A stretch of 42,941 bases of DNA from Megamonas hypermegale_A (GTDB lineage Bacteria; Bacillota; Negativicutes; Selenomonadales; Selenomonadaceae): assembly GCF_030371585.1 (NCBI RefSeq), contig NZ_JAUDCE010000020.1. One strand, given 5' to 3'. Below, in pieces: positions 30,769-38,746 of this stretch. Below the pieces are notes generated by a model. It was given only the letters and a program-made list of their open reading frames with translations, was not told the origin of the DNA and ran no database searches. The translations under genes were made by a program, and so were the position numbers. How positions within the stretch are numbered: position 1 is the first letter of the stretch; each line of letters begins with the position of its first letter.

Positions 30769-31706
30769 TGCGTAAAAAAATTACTATCGGTACGCGCAGC
30801 AGCAAACTGGCTCTATGGCAGGCTGAATATATAGCAGAGCGCCTGCGCGGACAGTATCCCGATTTAACCGTAAAGCTCATGCACATCACGACGAAAGGCG
30901 ACAAAATTCTCGATGTGCCTCTTGCCAAAATCGGCGGTAAAGGATTATTCACTAAGGAATTGGAAAGCGCCATGCTGGAAGGCAAAATCGACCTTGCCGT
31001 GCACAGCTTAAAGGACATGCCTACAGCACTGCCACAAGGACTGGCTCTTACCGCCATTACCCAGCGTTTCGACTGCGGCGATGCACTCGTCAGCCCTATG
31101 TATAAAACACTTGATAATCTGCCGCATGGCGCTAAAGTCGGCACGTCCAGTCTGCGCCGCAAAGCACAGCTCCTGCACGCCCGTCCCGATTTGAATATCT
31201 GCAACCTGCGCGGCAATGTCAATACACGTCTGCGCAAACTGGATGAAGAACATTTCGACGCCATCGTACTGGCTGTCGCCGGTTTAAAACGGCTCGGTTT
31301 CGGCGACCGAATAACGCAAATCATCCCGCCACAAATCTGTCTGCCGGCTGTCGGTCAGGGTGCGCTTGCTGTGGAAACGAGAGAAGATGACCGTGAAATC
31401 AGACAGATGCTCGCTTTTCTGCACGACGATAAAACAGCCGATGCAGCGGCGGCGGAACGCGCTTTTCTCGCCAGCGTCGAAGGCGGCTGCCAGGTTCCTG
31501 TCGGCGTTTATGCCCATGTTGGCGAAAACAATATGCTGACCGTTGAAGCCGTTATCGGTTCAATCGACGGCAAAACTTTAATCCGCGACACCCTGAGCGG
31601 CAAACGCGAAGACGCCGCCAAACTCGGCCGAAACTTAGCCGAAACAATTCTGCAAAACGGCGGCCTTGCCATCATGCAGAGTCTCGGTCTTTGCTGTGAA
31701 AAATAA
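30768..31706 (+). CDS. hemC: Hydroxymethylbilane synthase (porphobilinogen deaminase)
   Basis: A 312-aa enzyme that condenses four porphobilinogens to hydroxymethylbilane. It has the N-terminal IGTRSSKLALWQAEYI, the substrate loop HSLKDMPTALPQGL with catalytic Asp83, the arginine-rich GTSSLRRKAQLL and NLRGNVNTRLRKL, and the dipyrromethane-anchoring Cys241 in EGGCQVPVG. All cofactor residues are intact. GAGAGTGA in the end of hemA supplies the ribosome site. Confidence 0.98.
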   Translation: MRKKITIGTRSSKLALWQAEYIAERLRGQYPDLTVKLMHITTKGDKILDVPLAKIGGKGLFTKELESAMLEGKIDLAVHSLKDMPTALPQGLALTAITQRFDCGDALVSPMYKTLDNLPHGAKVGTSSLRRKAQLLHARPDLNICNLRGNVNTRLRKLDEEHFDAIVLAVAGLKRLGFGDRITQIIPPQICLPAVGQGALAVETREDDREIRQMLAFLHDDKTADAAAAERAFLASVEGGCQVPVGVYAHVGENNMLTVEAVIGSIDGKTLIRDTLSGKREDAAKLGRNLAETILQNGGLAIMQSLGLCCEK

Positions 31707-31734
31707 CGCTTGCAAAATTTGGAGGTTTTTATAA

Positions 31735-33246
31735 ATGAATGGAATGGTTTATCTGGTCGGAGCAGGACCGGGGGATTATCGCCTGATTACCCTGAAGGGC
31801 AAACAGTGTCTGGAAAAAGCCGATGTCGTAATCTGCGATTATCTCGCCGACAAAAGACTGCTTGCCTTTGCACCGGAAAACATTGAATATATTTATGTAG
31901 GCAAAAAGGCGGGCAATCACGCCATGCGCCAGGAAAACATCAGCCAACTCATCGCCGACAAAGCGAAGGAGGGCAAATGCGTTGTCCGCTTAAAAGGCGG
32001 CGACCCGTTCGTATTCGGACGCGGCGGCGAAGAAGCCGAAGTCCTGAAGCAAAACGGTATAAATTTTGAAATCGTGCCAGGCGTTACTTCCGCCATAGCA
32101 GCTCCCGCCTATGCCGGTATTCCCGTTACCAACCGCAAGGTTGCCGTATCGTTTGCCGTAATCACGGGGCATGAAGACCCGACAAAAGGCAAATCCGACA
32201 TCAACTGGGAAAAACTGTCCACAGCCGTTGATACGCTCGTTTTCCTGATGGGCGTAGGCAATCTGCCGCATATAACCGGTCAGCTCATAAAATACGGCAG
32301 AAGCGCCGATACACCGGCAGCGCTCGTCCGCTGGGGCACAAAAGCCGAGCAGGAAGTCCTCATCACTACGGTGGGCAAGGCCGCAGAAGATGTAATTAAA
32401 CACAATCTGAAACCGCCGGCTGTTTTCATTGTCGGCAATGTCGTAAACCTGCGCTCGACAATCCAATGGTTTGACAACAAACCGCTGTTCGGCAAAAACA
32501 TTCTCATCACACGCGCCAGAGAACAGGCTTCCCGCCTCACAGAAAAATTGGAAGAACTCGGCGCCAACTGCATTGAAGCTCCGGCAATCAAAATTGCTCC
32601 GCCGGATGACGATTTTACCAGTTTGGACAGTGCTATCGCCAAAATCCGTGAATACGACTGGATTATCTTCACCAGCACGAACGGCGTAGAAAGATTTTTT
32701 GCCCGCTTAAACGAAAAGAACCTCGATGTACGCGCACTTTCCCGCGCCAAAATCGCCGCCATCGGCACATCGACTGCCGCTAAACTGAAAAACTACGGCA
32801 TCATTGCCGACAAAGTGCCGACCATGTTTAAAGCCGAAGGCATCCTGGACGTTTTAAAAGAAGATATCACGCCGGGTACGAAAGTATTAATTCCGCGGGC
32901 GCAAAAAGCGCGCGAAGCTCTGCCGCAGGGACTGCGCCGAATGGGAGCGACTGTCGATGTTGCAGAAACATACTGCACGAAAATGGCGGATACGAATAAA
33001 GCCCAAATCAAAAATTTACTGCAAAACGGCCGGATAGACATGGTAACATTTACCAGCTCTTCCACCGTGGAAAATCTTTTAAAACTGATTGATAATGAAG
33101 CTGCATTATTAAACAACGTAAAAAAAGCCGCCATCGGTCCGATTACAGCTCAAACGTGTAAACAAAAAGGACTTGATGTCGATATTGAAGCTGATATCTA
33201 CACTATTGACGGCTTAGTAGATAAAATCAAAAATTTTAGAGGGTGA
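31735..33246 (+). CDS. Fused uroporphyrinogen-III methyltransferase (CobA) / uroporphyrinogen-III synthase (HemD)
   Basis: A 503-aa two-domain enzyme. Residues 1-245 are the SAM-dependent methyltransferase: VYLVGAGPGDYRLITLKG, VVRLKGGDPFVFGRGGEEAEVL and PGVTSAIAAPAYAGIPVTNRK are its signatures. Residues about 252-500 are HemD: ILITRAREQASRLTEKLEELG, DWIIFTSTNGVERFF and DMVTFTSSSTVENLL. One protein therefore cyclises hydroxymethylbilane to uroporphyrinogen III and methylates it to precorrin-2, steering flux toward sirohaem and cobalamin. This fusion is known in anaerobic Firmicutes. GGAGG lies 10 nt upstream of ATG 31735. Confidence 0.97.
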   Translation: MNGMVYLVGAGPGDYRLITLKGKQCLEKADVVICDYLADKRLLAFAPENIEYIYVGKKAGNHAMRQENISQLIADKAKEGKCVVRLKGGDPFVFGRGGEEAEVLKQNGINFEIVPGVTSAIAAPAYAGIPVTNRKVAVSFAVITGHEDPTKGKSDINWEKLSTAVDTLVFLMGVGNLPHITGQLIKYGRSADTPAALVRWGTKAEQEVLITTVGKAAEDVIKHNLKPPAVFIVGNVVNLRSTIQWFDNKPLFGKNILITRAREQASRLTEKLEELGANCIEAPAIKIAPPDDDFTSLDSAIAKIREYDWIIFTSTNGVERFFARLNEKNLDVRALSRAKIAAIGTSTAAKLKNYGIIADKVPTMFKAEGILDVLKEDITPGTKVLIPRAQKAREALPQGLRRMGATVDVAETYCTKMADTNKAQIKNLLQNGRIDMVTFTSSSTVENLLKLIDNEAALLNNVKKAAIGPITAQTCKQKGLDVDIEADIYTIDGLVDKIKNFRG

Positions 33247-33251
33247 CATTA

Positions 33252-34232
33252 ATGAAACTCAATACTTTAAGACCGCGCCGTCTGCGCCAAAGCGCCGCTA
33301 TCCGCGACATGGTCCGTGAAAATTCCTTATCCGTAAAAGATTTAATCTATCCGATTTTCGTCGTTGCCGGTGAAAATGTCAAAGAACCTATCCCAAGTAT
33401 GCCGGACGTATACCATCTTTCCGTCGACAAAGCCGTGGAAGTGGCAAAAGAAGTTTATGCTCTCGGCATTCCTGCCATTGAAGTATTCGGCCTGCCGGAA
33501 TACAAAGACGAAATCGGCTCCAGTGCCTGGGATTTAAACAGTCCCGTTCAGCGTGCCATGCGCGCCATCAAAGAAGCTGTTCCGCAGATTGTCATCGTCG
33601 GCGACGTGTGTCTCTGCCAATACACGACGCACGGCCATTGCGGTCAGCTTTGCGGCCATGAAGTGGACAACGACGCTACGCTCAAACTGCTGGCCAAAGT
33701 AGCCGTAAGTCAGGCACAAAGCGGTGCCGATATCATCGCTCCTTCCGATATGATGGACGGACGCATTGCCGTAATCCGCGAAGCACTCGATGAAGCCGGT
33801 TTTAAAAACGTTTCCATTATGTCCTACGCCGTAAAATACGCTTCCGGCTACTACGGACCATTCCGCGATGCAGCCGACTCCGCACCGCAGTTCGGCGACA
33901 GACGCGGCTATCAGATGGACCCTGCCAACAGCCGCGAAGCCATGAAAGAAGTTGAGCTCGACCTTGCCGAAGGTGCCGATTTCATCATGATAAAACCGGC
34001 TCTGTGCTATCTCGATATCGTCCGTCAGGTTCGCGACAAAATCAATCGTCCCGTTGCCGTTTACAATGTCAGCGGCGAATACGCTATGGTCAAAGCAGCA
34101 GCTCAAAACGGCTGGATTGATGAAAAACGCATCGTGCTTGAAACGCTTACCAGCATGAAACGCGCCGGTGCCGACATCATCATCACCTACCATGCTATCG
34201 ACGTAGCCAAATGGCTCAAAGAAGAAAACTAA
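33252..34232 (+). CDS. hemB: Porphobilinogen synthase (delta-aminolevulinic acid dehydratase)
   Basis: A 326-aa enzyme condensing two 5-aminolevulinates to porphobilinogen. It has zinc-site cysteines 120, 122 and 130 (DVCLCQYTTHGHC), the Schiff-base lysines Lys195 (SYAVKYASGYYGPFRDAA) and Lys248 (FIMIKPALCYLDIV), and RRGYQMDPANSREA. The cysteine triad marks it as the zinc-dependent type. ATG 33252 has AGAGGG 8 nt upstream, inside the stop region of the preceding gene; a GTG at 33243 is less likely. A strong terminator follows. Confidence 0.98.
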   Translation: MKLNTLRPRRLRQSAAIRDMVRENSLSVKDLIYPIFVVAGENVKEPIPSMPDVYHLSVDKAVEVAKEVYALGIPAIEVFGLPEYKDEIGSSAWDLNSPVQRAMRAIKEAVPQIVIVGDVCLCQYTTHGHCGQLCGHEVDNDATLKLLAKVAVSQAQSGADIIAPSDMMDGRIAVIREALDEAGFKNVSIMSYAVKYASGYYGPFRDAADSAPQFGDRRGYQMDPANSREAMKEVELDLAEGADFIMIKPALCYLDIVRQVRDKINRPVAVYNVSGEYAMVKAAAQNGWIDEKRIVLETLTSMKRAGADIIITYHAIDVAKWLKEEN

Positions 34233-34253
34233 ACGAAATAAACTGATTTAAAC

Positions 34254-34305
34254 AAAAAAGCTATAACAGGCGAAATCATCTCTCGCTTTGTTATAGCTTT
34301 TATTT
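34254..34305 (+). terminator. Terminator after hemB, overlapping the toxin promoter
   Basis: AAAAGCTATAACA (34256-34268) pairs with TGTTATAGCTTTT (34289-34301), then TATTTTAT. Its 3' arm contains the -35 of the toxin promoter. Confidence 0.85.
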
Positions 34306-34316
34306 TATGTTATAAT
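34288..34316 (+). promoter_or_regulatory. Promoter of the small toxin gene
   Basis: TTGTTA (34288-34293), 17 nt, TATAAT (34311-34316). The leader of about 55 nt can fold over the ribosome site (CTCC near 34356 with GGAG of AAGGAGG). Confidence 0.6.
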
Positions 34317-34377
34317 AATTTCTCGGAAGATGTATAAGCTGGTGTGTTGTAAGCTCTCCTCTTAAGGAGGTGGCGAT

Positions 34378-34455
34378 ATGTCAGTTTATGAATTGTTATC
34401 CCTGATAATCAACATCATGCTCCTGATCATAGCCATTCTTGACTATTTAAAATAA
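34378..34455 (+). CDS. 25-aa hydrophobic peptide, type I toxin (holin-like toxin family)
   Basis: The peptide MSVYELLSLIINIMLLIIAI + LDYLK is one membrane helix with a short charged end. The start MSVYE-LSL-I resembles the putative holin-like toxins of Firmicutes (TxpA/BsrG-like type I toxins), which insert into the cytoplasmic membrane. It has its own promoter, a very strong ribosome site (AAGGAGGTG) that can be masked by CTCC upstream, and a convergent antisense RNA opposite its 3' region. It separates hemB from hemL, two genes of one pathway, suggesting insertion between them. Confidence 0.75.
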   Translation: MSVYELLSLIINIMLLIIAILDYLK

Positions 34456-34556
34456 AAAAGAAGCTGTAACATGAAAACACGCTCAGCCTCTTCTTCACTT
34501 TCCTATATTTCAGAAGAGGGCTGACGGTTCGAAACATCAGTTTGTACTCTTCTTTG
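34454..34556 (-). ncRNA. Antitoxin antisense RNA opposite the toxin mRNA 3' region
   Basis: The promoter on the minus strand is TTGAAT (34591-34586)-17 nt-TATAAT (34568-34563). The RNA starts with a hairpin (AAGAAGAG...CTCTTCT with inner CTGA/TCAG) and ends with a terminator (AAGAAGAGGCTG/CAGCTTCTT, then TTTTTTAT) beside the toxin stop codon. It overlaps the toxin mRNA's 3' untranslated region rather than the coding part, as in RatA/txpA. The same RNA type occurs alone at 13383-13480. Confidence 0.7.
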
Positions 34557-34616
34557 ATTTATATTATACTACAACGAAAAAAAATATTCAAATTCAAATA
34601 AAACGGAGTTGAAAAT

Positions 34617-35939
34617 ATGCTTAACCTCAAAAAATCCTCCGCTGCTTTTGCGGAAGCAAAAACTTTAATGCCGGGCGGCGTGAACAGCCCCGTTCGCTCT
34701 TTTGCGCGCGTTGCCTGCGATCCGCCGTTTATCGACCATGCCAAAGGCAGTAAAATCTACGATATCGACGGCAATGAATACATTGATTACGTCGGTTCGT
34801 GGGGTCCGATGATTGTCGGCCATGCCCATCCAGACGTGGTAAAAGCCATTCAGGAAGCAACCGAACGCGGCACAAGCTACGGCGCACCGACGTTGCCTGA
34901 AAGCCAGCTCGCCAAAAAAGTAATGGAGCTCATGCCGTCCATCGAAAAAATCCGCATGGTTAATTCCGGCACGGAAGCTACCATGAGCGCACTGCGCGTA
35001 GCCCGCGGTTATACGGGACGCGATAAAATCGTCAAATTCATCGGCTGCTATCACGGTCATGCCGACAGCCTGCTCGTCAAAGCCGGTTCCGGTGCCGCTA
35101 CCTTCGGCCAGCCGGACAGCCCGGGCGTAACGGCAGGCACTGCCAAAGACACACTGACCATTCCGTATAACGATATTGAAGCATTTAAAAAGCTGATGGA
35201 CAAACAGGGCGCTGAAATCGCCGCTGTAATCGTCGAACCGGTGGCCGGTAATATGGGTCTTGTTCTGCCGAAACAGAGTTTCTTATCCACCCTGCGTGAA
35301 GAAACGCAAAAACACGGCACTGTACTTATTTTCGACGAAGTAATGTGCGGCTTCCGAGTAGCCTTAAACGGCGCGCAGGCAGCTTACGGCATCACGCCTG
35401 ACATGACGTGTCTGGGCAAAATCATCGGCGGCGGTCTGCCTGTTGCAGCATACGGCGGCAAACGCGAAATTATGGACTGCGTCTCGCCAATCGGCCCTGT
35501 ATATCAGGCAGGCACATTAAGCGGCAATCCGCTCGCCATGACAGCCGGTCTTGCCACCTTAAGCATCATCTCCGCCGACCCGCAGTGGGGCAAAGCCGAC
35601 TACACGCGCGAGCTCACCATTAAGACAAAACACTTACTGCAGGGCATAACGAAAGCCGCCAAAGACGCCGGTGTCAAAGTGCAGATTCACCAGGCCGGCT
35701 CCATGTTCGGCATTTTCTTCAACGAAAACGATGTTTACGACTATGAAACCTCCGCCTCCTCCAATCAGGAAGCCTTCGGCGTATGGTTCATGGAAATGCT
35801 CAGTCAGGGAATTTATCTGGCGCCGTCCCAGTTTGAAACACTGTTCATGTCCGGTGCGCACAGCGATGACGATATCGTAAAAACGATTGACGCTGCTGAA
35901 ATCGCCATGCGCAAAGTTGCCCAGTTCCTGCAAAAATAA
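34617..35939 (+). CDS. hemL: Glutamate-1-semialdehyde 2,1-aminomutase
   Basis: A 440-aa PLP enzyme making 5-aminolevulinate, the step between HemA and HemB. It has GGVNSPVRSFA at the N-terminus, NSGTEATMSALRVARGYTGR, YHGHADSLLVKAGSG, EPVAGNMG, the PLP-binding IFDEVMCGFRV, and Lys268 in CLGKIIGGGLP. GGAG precedes ATG 34617. It is separated from hemB by the toxin-antitoxin locus and the hemB terminator, so it needs its own promoter; the region 34560-34616 also holds the antitoxin promoter in the opposite direction. Confidence 0.98.
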   Translation: MLNLKKSSAAFAEAKTLMPGGVNSPVRSFARVACDPPFIDHAKGSKIYDIDGNEYIDYVGSWGPMIVGHAHPDVVKAIQEATERGTSYGAPTLPESQLAKKVMELMPSIEKIRMVNSGTEATMSALRVARGYTGRDKIVKFIGCYHGHADSLLVKAGSGAATFGQPDSPGVTAGTAKDTLTIPYNDIEAFKKLMDKQGAEIAAVIVEPVAGNMGLVLPKQSFLSTLREETQKHGTVLIFDEVMCGFRVALNGAQAAYGITPDMTCLGKIIGGGLPVAAYGGKREIMDCVSPIGPVYQAGTLSGNPLAMTAGLATLSIISADPQWGKADYTRELTIKTKHLLQGITKAAKDAGVKVQIHQAGSMFGIFFNENDVYDYETSASSNQEAFGVWFMEMLSQGIYLAPSQFETLFMSGAHSDDDIVKTIDAAEIAMRKVAQFLQK

Positions 35940-36000
35940 TAGACAGAGCATTAGTAAATAACTATTTACTAATTTGCAAAATACTGCTAAAATCAAATAC

Positions 36001-36050
36001 AGAAAAATCTCCATGAAATTTATGCGAATTTTTCATGGAGATTTTTCTTT
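36001..36050 (+). terminator. Terminator of hemL
   Basis: The 18-bp arms 36001-36018 and 36031-36048 are perfectly complementary (core AAATCTCCATGAAA), with T-rich sequence at the end. A weaker hairpin TTAGTAAAT/ATTTACTAA lies just before it at 35951-35972. Confidence 0.85.
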
Positions 36051-36076
36051 TGAAGCAATTAAATCTGAGGTTCAAA

Positions 36077-37111
36077 ATGAATATCCTAATTGTAAAACTC
36101 AGCGCCATCGGCGACGTCATTCACGCACTGCCCGTCTCCTATGCACTGCGCCGGAAATTTCCCGACGCTCATATAACCTGGGTAGTCGAGCCAACCGCCT
36201 ATGAAATAGTAAAACACAATCCCTGCGTCGATGAAGTCATCCTATTTCAAAAAAAAGCCTTTAAAACCATAAAGGGCTTTCGCGAAAATTTCAAGCCGCT
36301 TTACAAACAGCTTCATCAAAGGCGATACGATATTTCCATAGACTTGCAGGGACTGTTCAAAAGCCTCGCCGTCGTACTGACCGCCAACGCCAAACGCAAA
36401 ATCGGCTACATCGATATGCGCGAAGGCAGCAATCTAATCAGCAAACCTATAAAAGGCTGCCATCACAGCGGCCATATCGTTGACAGATATTTGGATACGG
36501 TTAAAATTCTCGGCTGTAATACGGATAATATCATCTTCCCGCTAGAAAATACGGCTGAAGAAACCGAGTACGTAAATACATTGCTGCAAAGCCGCAATAT
36601 AGATGAAACAACAAAATTCATCGCATTTGCCGTCGGCACTAACTGGGTCAACAAATGCTGGCCGACAAAAAACTTTGCCCGATTAAGCGATTTACTGGCA
36701 AAACACAATCTCTCAAGCGTTTTAATCGGCTTCGGTAAAAATGACGAGCACAAAGCCGCCGAAATAATGCAAAACTCTAACGCCAAAAATATCGTAAATC
36801 TGGTGGGAAAAACTTCGCTCATGCAGACGGCCGCCTTGCTCAAAAAATCCCAAGCTGTCGTCGGCGGCGACACAGGAAATCTCCATTTAGCCGCGGCGCT
36901 TAATATTCCCGCCATCATGCTTATGGGCCCGACCGACCCTGTCCGCAATGGACCGTACAGACAGATGCACAACGTCATTTTAGCAGGTCATGACTGCGAC
37001 AGCTGCTGGAAACGCACCTGCCGCAAAAATATCGACTGCTTATCTGCTATAAAACCCGAACAAGTCTTAGAAAAAATACTGAAAATCGAGATGTTTAAAC
37101 ATGAAAAATGA
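36077..37111 (+). CDS. Glycosyltransferase family 9 (ADP-heptose:LPS heptosyltransferase, WaaC-like)
   Basis: A 344-aa GT-B enzyme. The N-terminal signature is MNILIVKLSAIGDVIHALPV with WVVEPTAYEIV; DLQGLFKSLAVVLTANAKRKIGYIDMREGSN follows, and the C-terminal nucleotide-sugar site reads VVGGDTGNLHLAAALNIPAIMLMGPTDPVRNGPY. It resembles heptosyltransferase I, which adds L-glycero-D-manno-heptose to the lipid A-Kdo core, so it is evidence for an outer membrane with LPS. ATG 36077 has GAGG upstream; the longer open frame would start inside the hemL terminator. Its last 11 bp overlap the first Stealth gene, so the two are translationally coupled. Confidence 0.93.
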   Translation: MNILIVKLSAIGDVIHALPVSYALRRKFPDAHITWVVEPTAYEIVKHNPCVDEVILFQKKAFKTIKGFRENFKPLYKQLHQRRYDISIDLQGLFKSLAVVLTANAKRKIGYIDMREGSNLISKPIKGCHHSGHIVDRYLDTVKILGCNTDNIIFPLENTAEETEYVNTLLQSRNIDETTKFIAFAVGTNWVNKCWPTKNFARLSDLLAKHNLSSVLIGFGKNDEHKAAEIMQNSNAKNIVNLVGKTSLMQTAALLKKSQAVVGGDTGNLHLAAALNIPAIMLMGPTDPVRNGPYRQMHNVILAGHDCDSCWKRTCRKNIDCLSAIKPEQVLEKILKIEMFKHEK

Positions 37112-38114
37112 AAATTATCCTATTGATTTCGTCGTAACATGGGTTGACGGCAACGACCCTGTCTGGCGGGCAGAAAAAGCCAAGTATTCGCCGAATAAAA
37201 ATGCCGATAACCGCAATGTTCGCTACCGCGACTGGGATAATATGCAGTATTGGTTCCGTGCCGTGGAAAATTTTGCGCCATGGGTCAATAAAGTCCATTT
37301 TGTAACATACGGTCATCTGCCGAAATGGCTCAATACCGACTGTCCCAAACTGAATATAGTTAAACATAGCGATTTCATACCGAAAGAATATCTGCCGACA
37401 TTCAGCTCGCAACCAATAGAGTTAAATCTGCATAGAATAAAAGGACTGGCTGAACGGTTTGTATATTTCAATGATGACATGTTTTTATTACAGCCGACAC
37501 CAAAAGAGTTATTCTTTAAAAACAGACTTCCTACCGACTTTGCCATTACCAGTACAATCAGCACCACAACAAGTGAAGATATGATGCCCTTTATAAAGCT
37601 GAACTGTGTAACTATCCTGAATGACAATTTTGATAAAAAGGAACAAATCAAAAAACATTTTTACAAATGGATTAATCCTGCATACGGTTGGAATGCTCTG
37701 CGAAATCTTATTTTCTACGGAGAACACAGATTTAAAGGTTTTGCCAACAATCATTTAGCTTTTTCCTTCTTAAAAAGTGAATATGAAGATATCTGGCATA
37801 AGGAATTTGAAGCTTTAGATGAGACTTCGCGCCATAAATTCAGAAGTAAAATTGATTTGGACAACTGGCTTATCCGTTATTGGCAACTCGTTAGAGGAAA
37901 TTTTTCACCAATCGGCCGCCACGCTAAGGGCAAAGTTTATGAGGTTTACAACGGCGTAGAACAAAATCAGGCATTATTCGACATCATTGAAAATCAGAAA
38001 ATGCCGATGATTTGTATCAACGATAACGACAATATCGACTTTGAACCGATGAAAGAACGGTTAAAGCAGGCTTTTGATAAAATTTTACCGGAAAAATCCT
38101 GTTTTGAAAAATAA
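37101..38114 (+). CDS. Stealth-family sugar-phosphate transferase, paralogue 1
   Basis: A 337-aa Stealth protein (capsular polysaccharide phosphotransferase family). Conserved regions appear in order: CR1 YPIDFVVTWVDGNDPVW (5-21), CR2 DNMQYWFRAVENFAPWVNKVHFVTYGHLPKWLN and RIKGLAERFVYFNDDMFLLQP, CR3 NNHLAFSFLKSEYEDIW, and CR4 near the C-terminus (NDNDNIDFEPMKERL). Characterised relatives transfer sugar-1-phosphate to make phosphodiester-linked capsules. Overlap with the heptosyltransferase suggests action on LPS or a surface glycan; the donor and acceptor are unknown. A closely similar gene of identical length follows after repeat copy 5. Confidence 0.94.
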   Translation: MKNENYPIDFVVTWVDGNDPVWRAEKAKYSPNKNADNRNVRYRDWDNMQYWFRAVENFAPWVNKVHFVTYGHLPKWLNTDCPKLNIVKHSDFIPKEYLPTFSSQPIELNLHRIKGLAERFVYFNDDMFLLQPTPKELFFKNRLPTDFAITSTISTTTSEDMMPFIKLNCVTILNDNFDKKEQIKKHFYKWINPAYGWNALRNLIFYGEHRFKGFANNHLAFSFLKSEYEDIWHKEFEALDETSRHKFRSKIDLDNWLIRYWQLVRGNFSPIGRHAKGKVYEVYNGVEQNQALFDIIENQKMPMICINDNDNIDFEPMKERLKQAFDKILPEKSCFEK

Positions 38115-38181
38115 TGTGCAAAAAATAAGGCTGCCGCATAAATAAAAATATTACATGCGACAGCCAAATTTCTATTTGTAG

Positions 38182-38711
38182 TTCATTTTTCTTTGGCGCA
38201 AAGAACAACGAACCAAAAAGAAACATTTTTAACGTTTCGCTACCGCTGCACTGGGCAAGCCTTCGCAGCCCTTCTTGAAAAATAGACGGTACAACGGCTC
38301 GAAACATTGGAATTTGGCTCGTGCCTTCGTTCTCAACAGAAGTTTAATTTGAGCTGTTGGCATTATATTTACTAGCCATGCTAAAATTTTATCTGCGTTG
38401 GAGATTTTTACGGTAGCTCTAGCTATTAAGAAAATAGTTTTTTAGCTCTGTTTTTAGTTTAAATGTTTGAGCAAAGCGAGTTTTTAAACGTTAGAGATAA
38501 AAAATTATTTTTTTAAAGTAAAAATCTCTTAGCAGTGCACGAACCAAAGGGTTTTAAGATAGCTCTTGGTGCTTTAGCACTTAGAGCTATCTTATGCCGT
38601 AAAGTGAATTTTCGGCAATATGAAAATAAATTAAGAAATTAAATCTCTTTATCTTATATTATGCCGAACAGCACTTTCTTTGCTTCAAGTTCTTTAGCAA
38701 GCAAAGAACTT
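38182..38711 (+). repeat. Multi-hairpin repeat, copy 5 (about 530 bp)
   Basis: A forward-oriented full copy between the two Stealth genes. The central stem (38428-38449 with 38493-38514) carries two changes that turn G-C into G-T pairs. The GATAGCTCT...AGAGCTATC hairpin is perfect here, the GGCAACTTTTCTTT hairpin is deleted, and the end hairpin is AAGTTCTTT/AAAGAACTT. The gap 38115-38746 holds only this repeat. Confidence 0.9.
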
Positions 38712-38746
38712 GATAAATAAAAACTTAATAATGGAGTGATTTGTCT

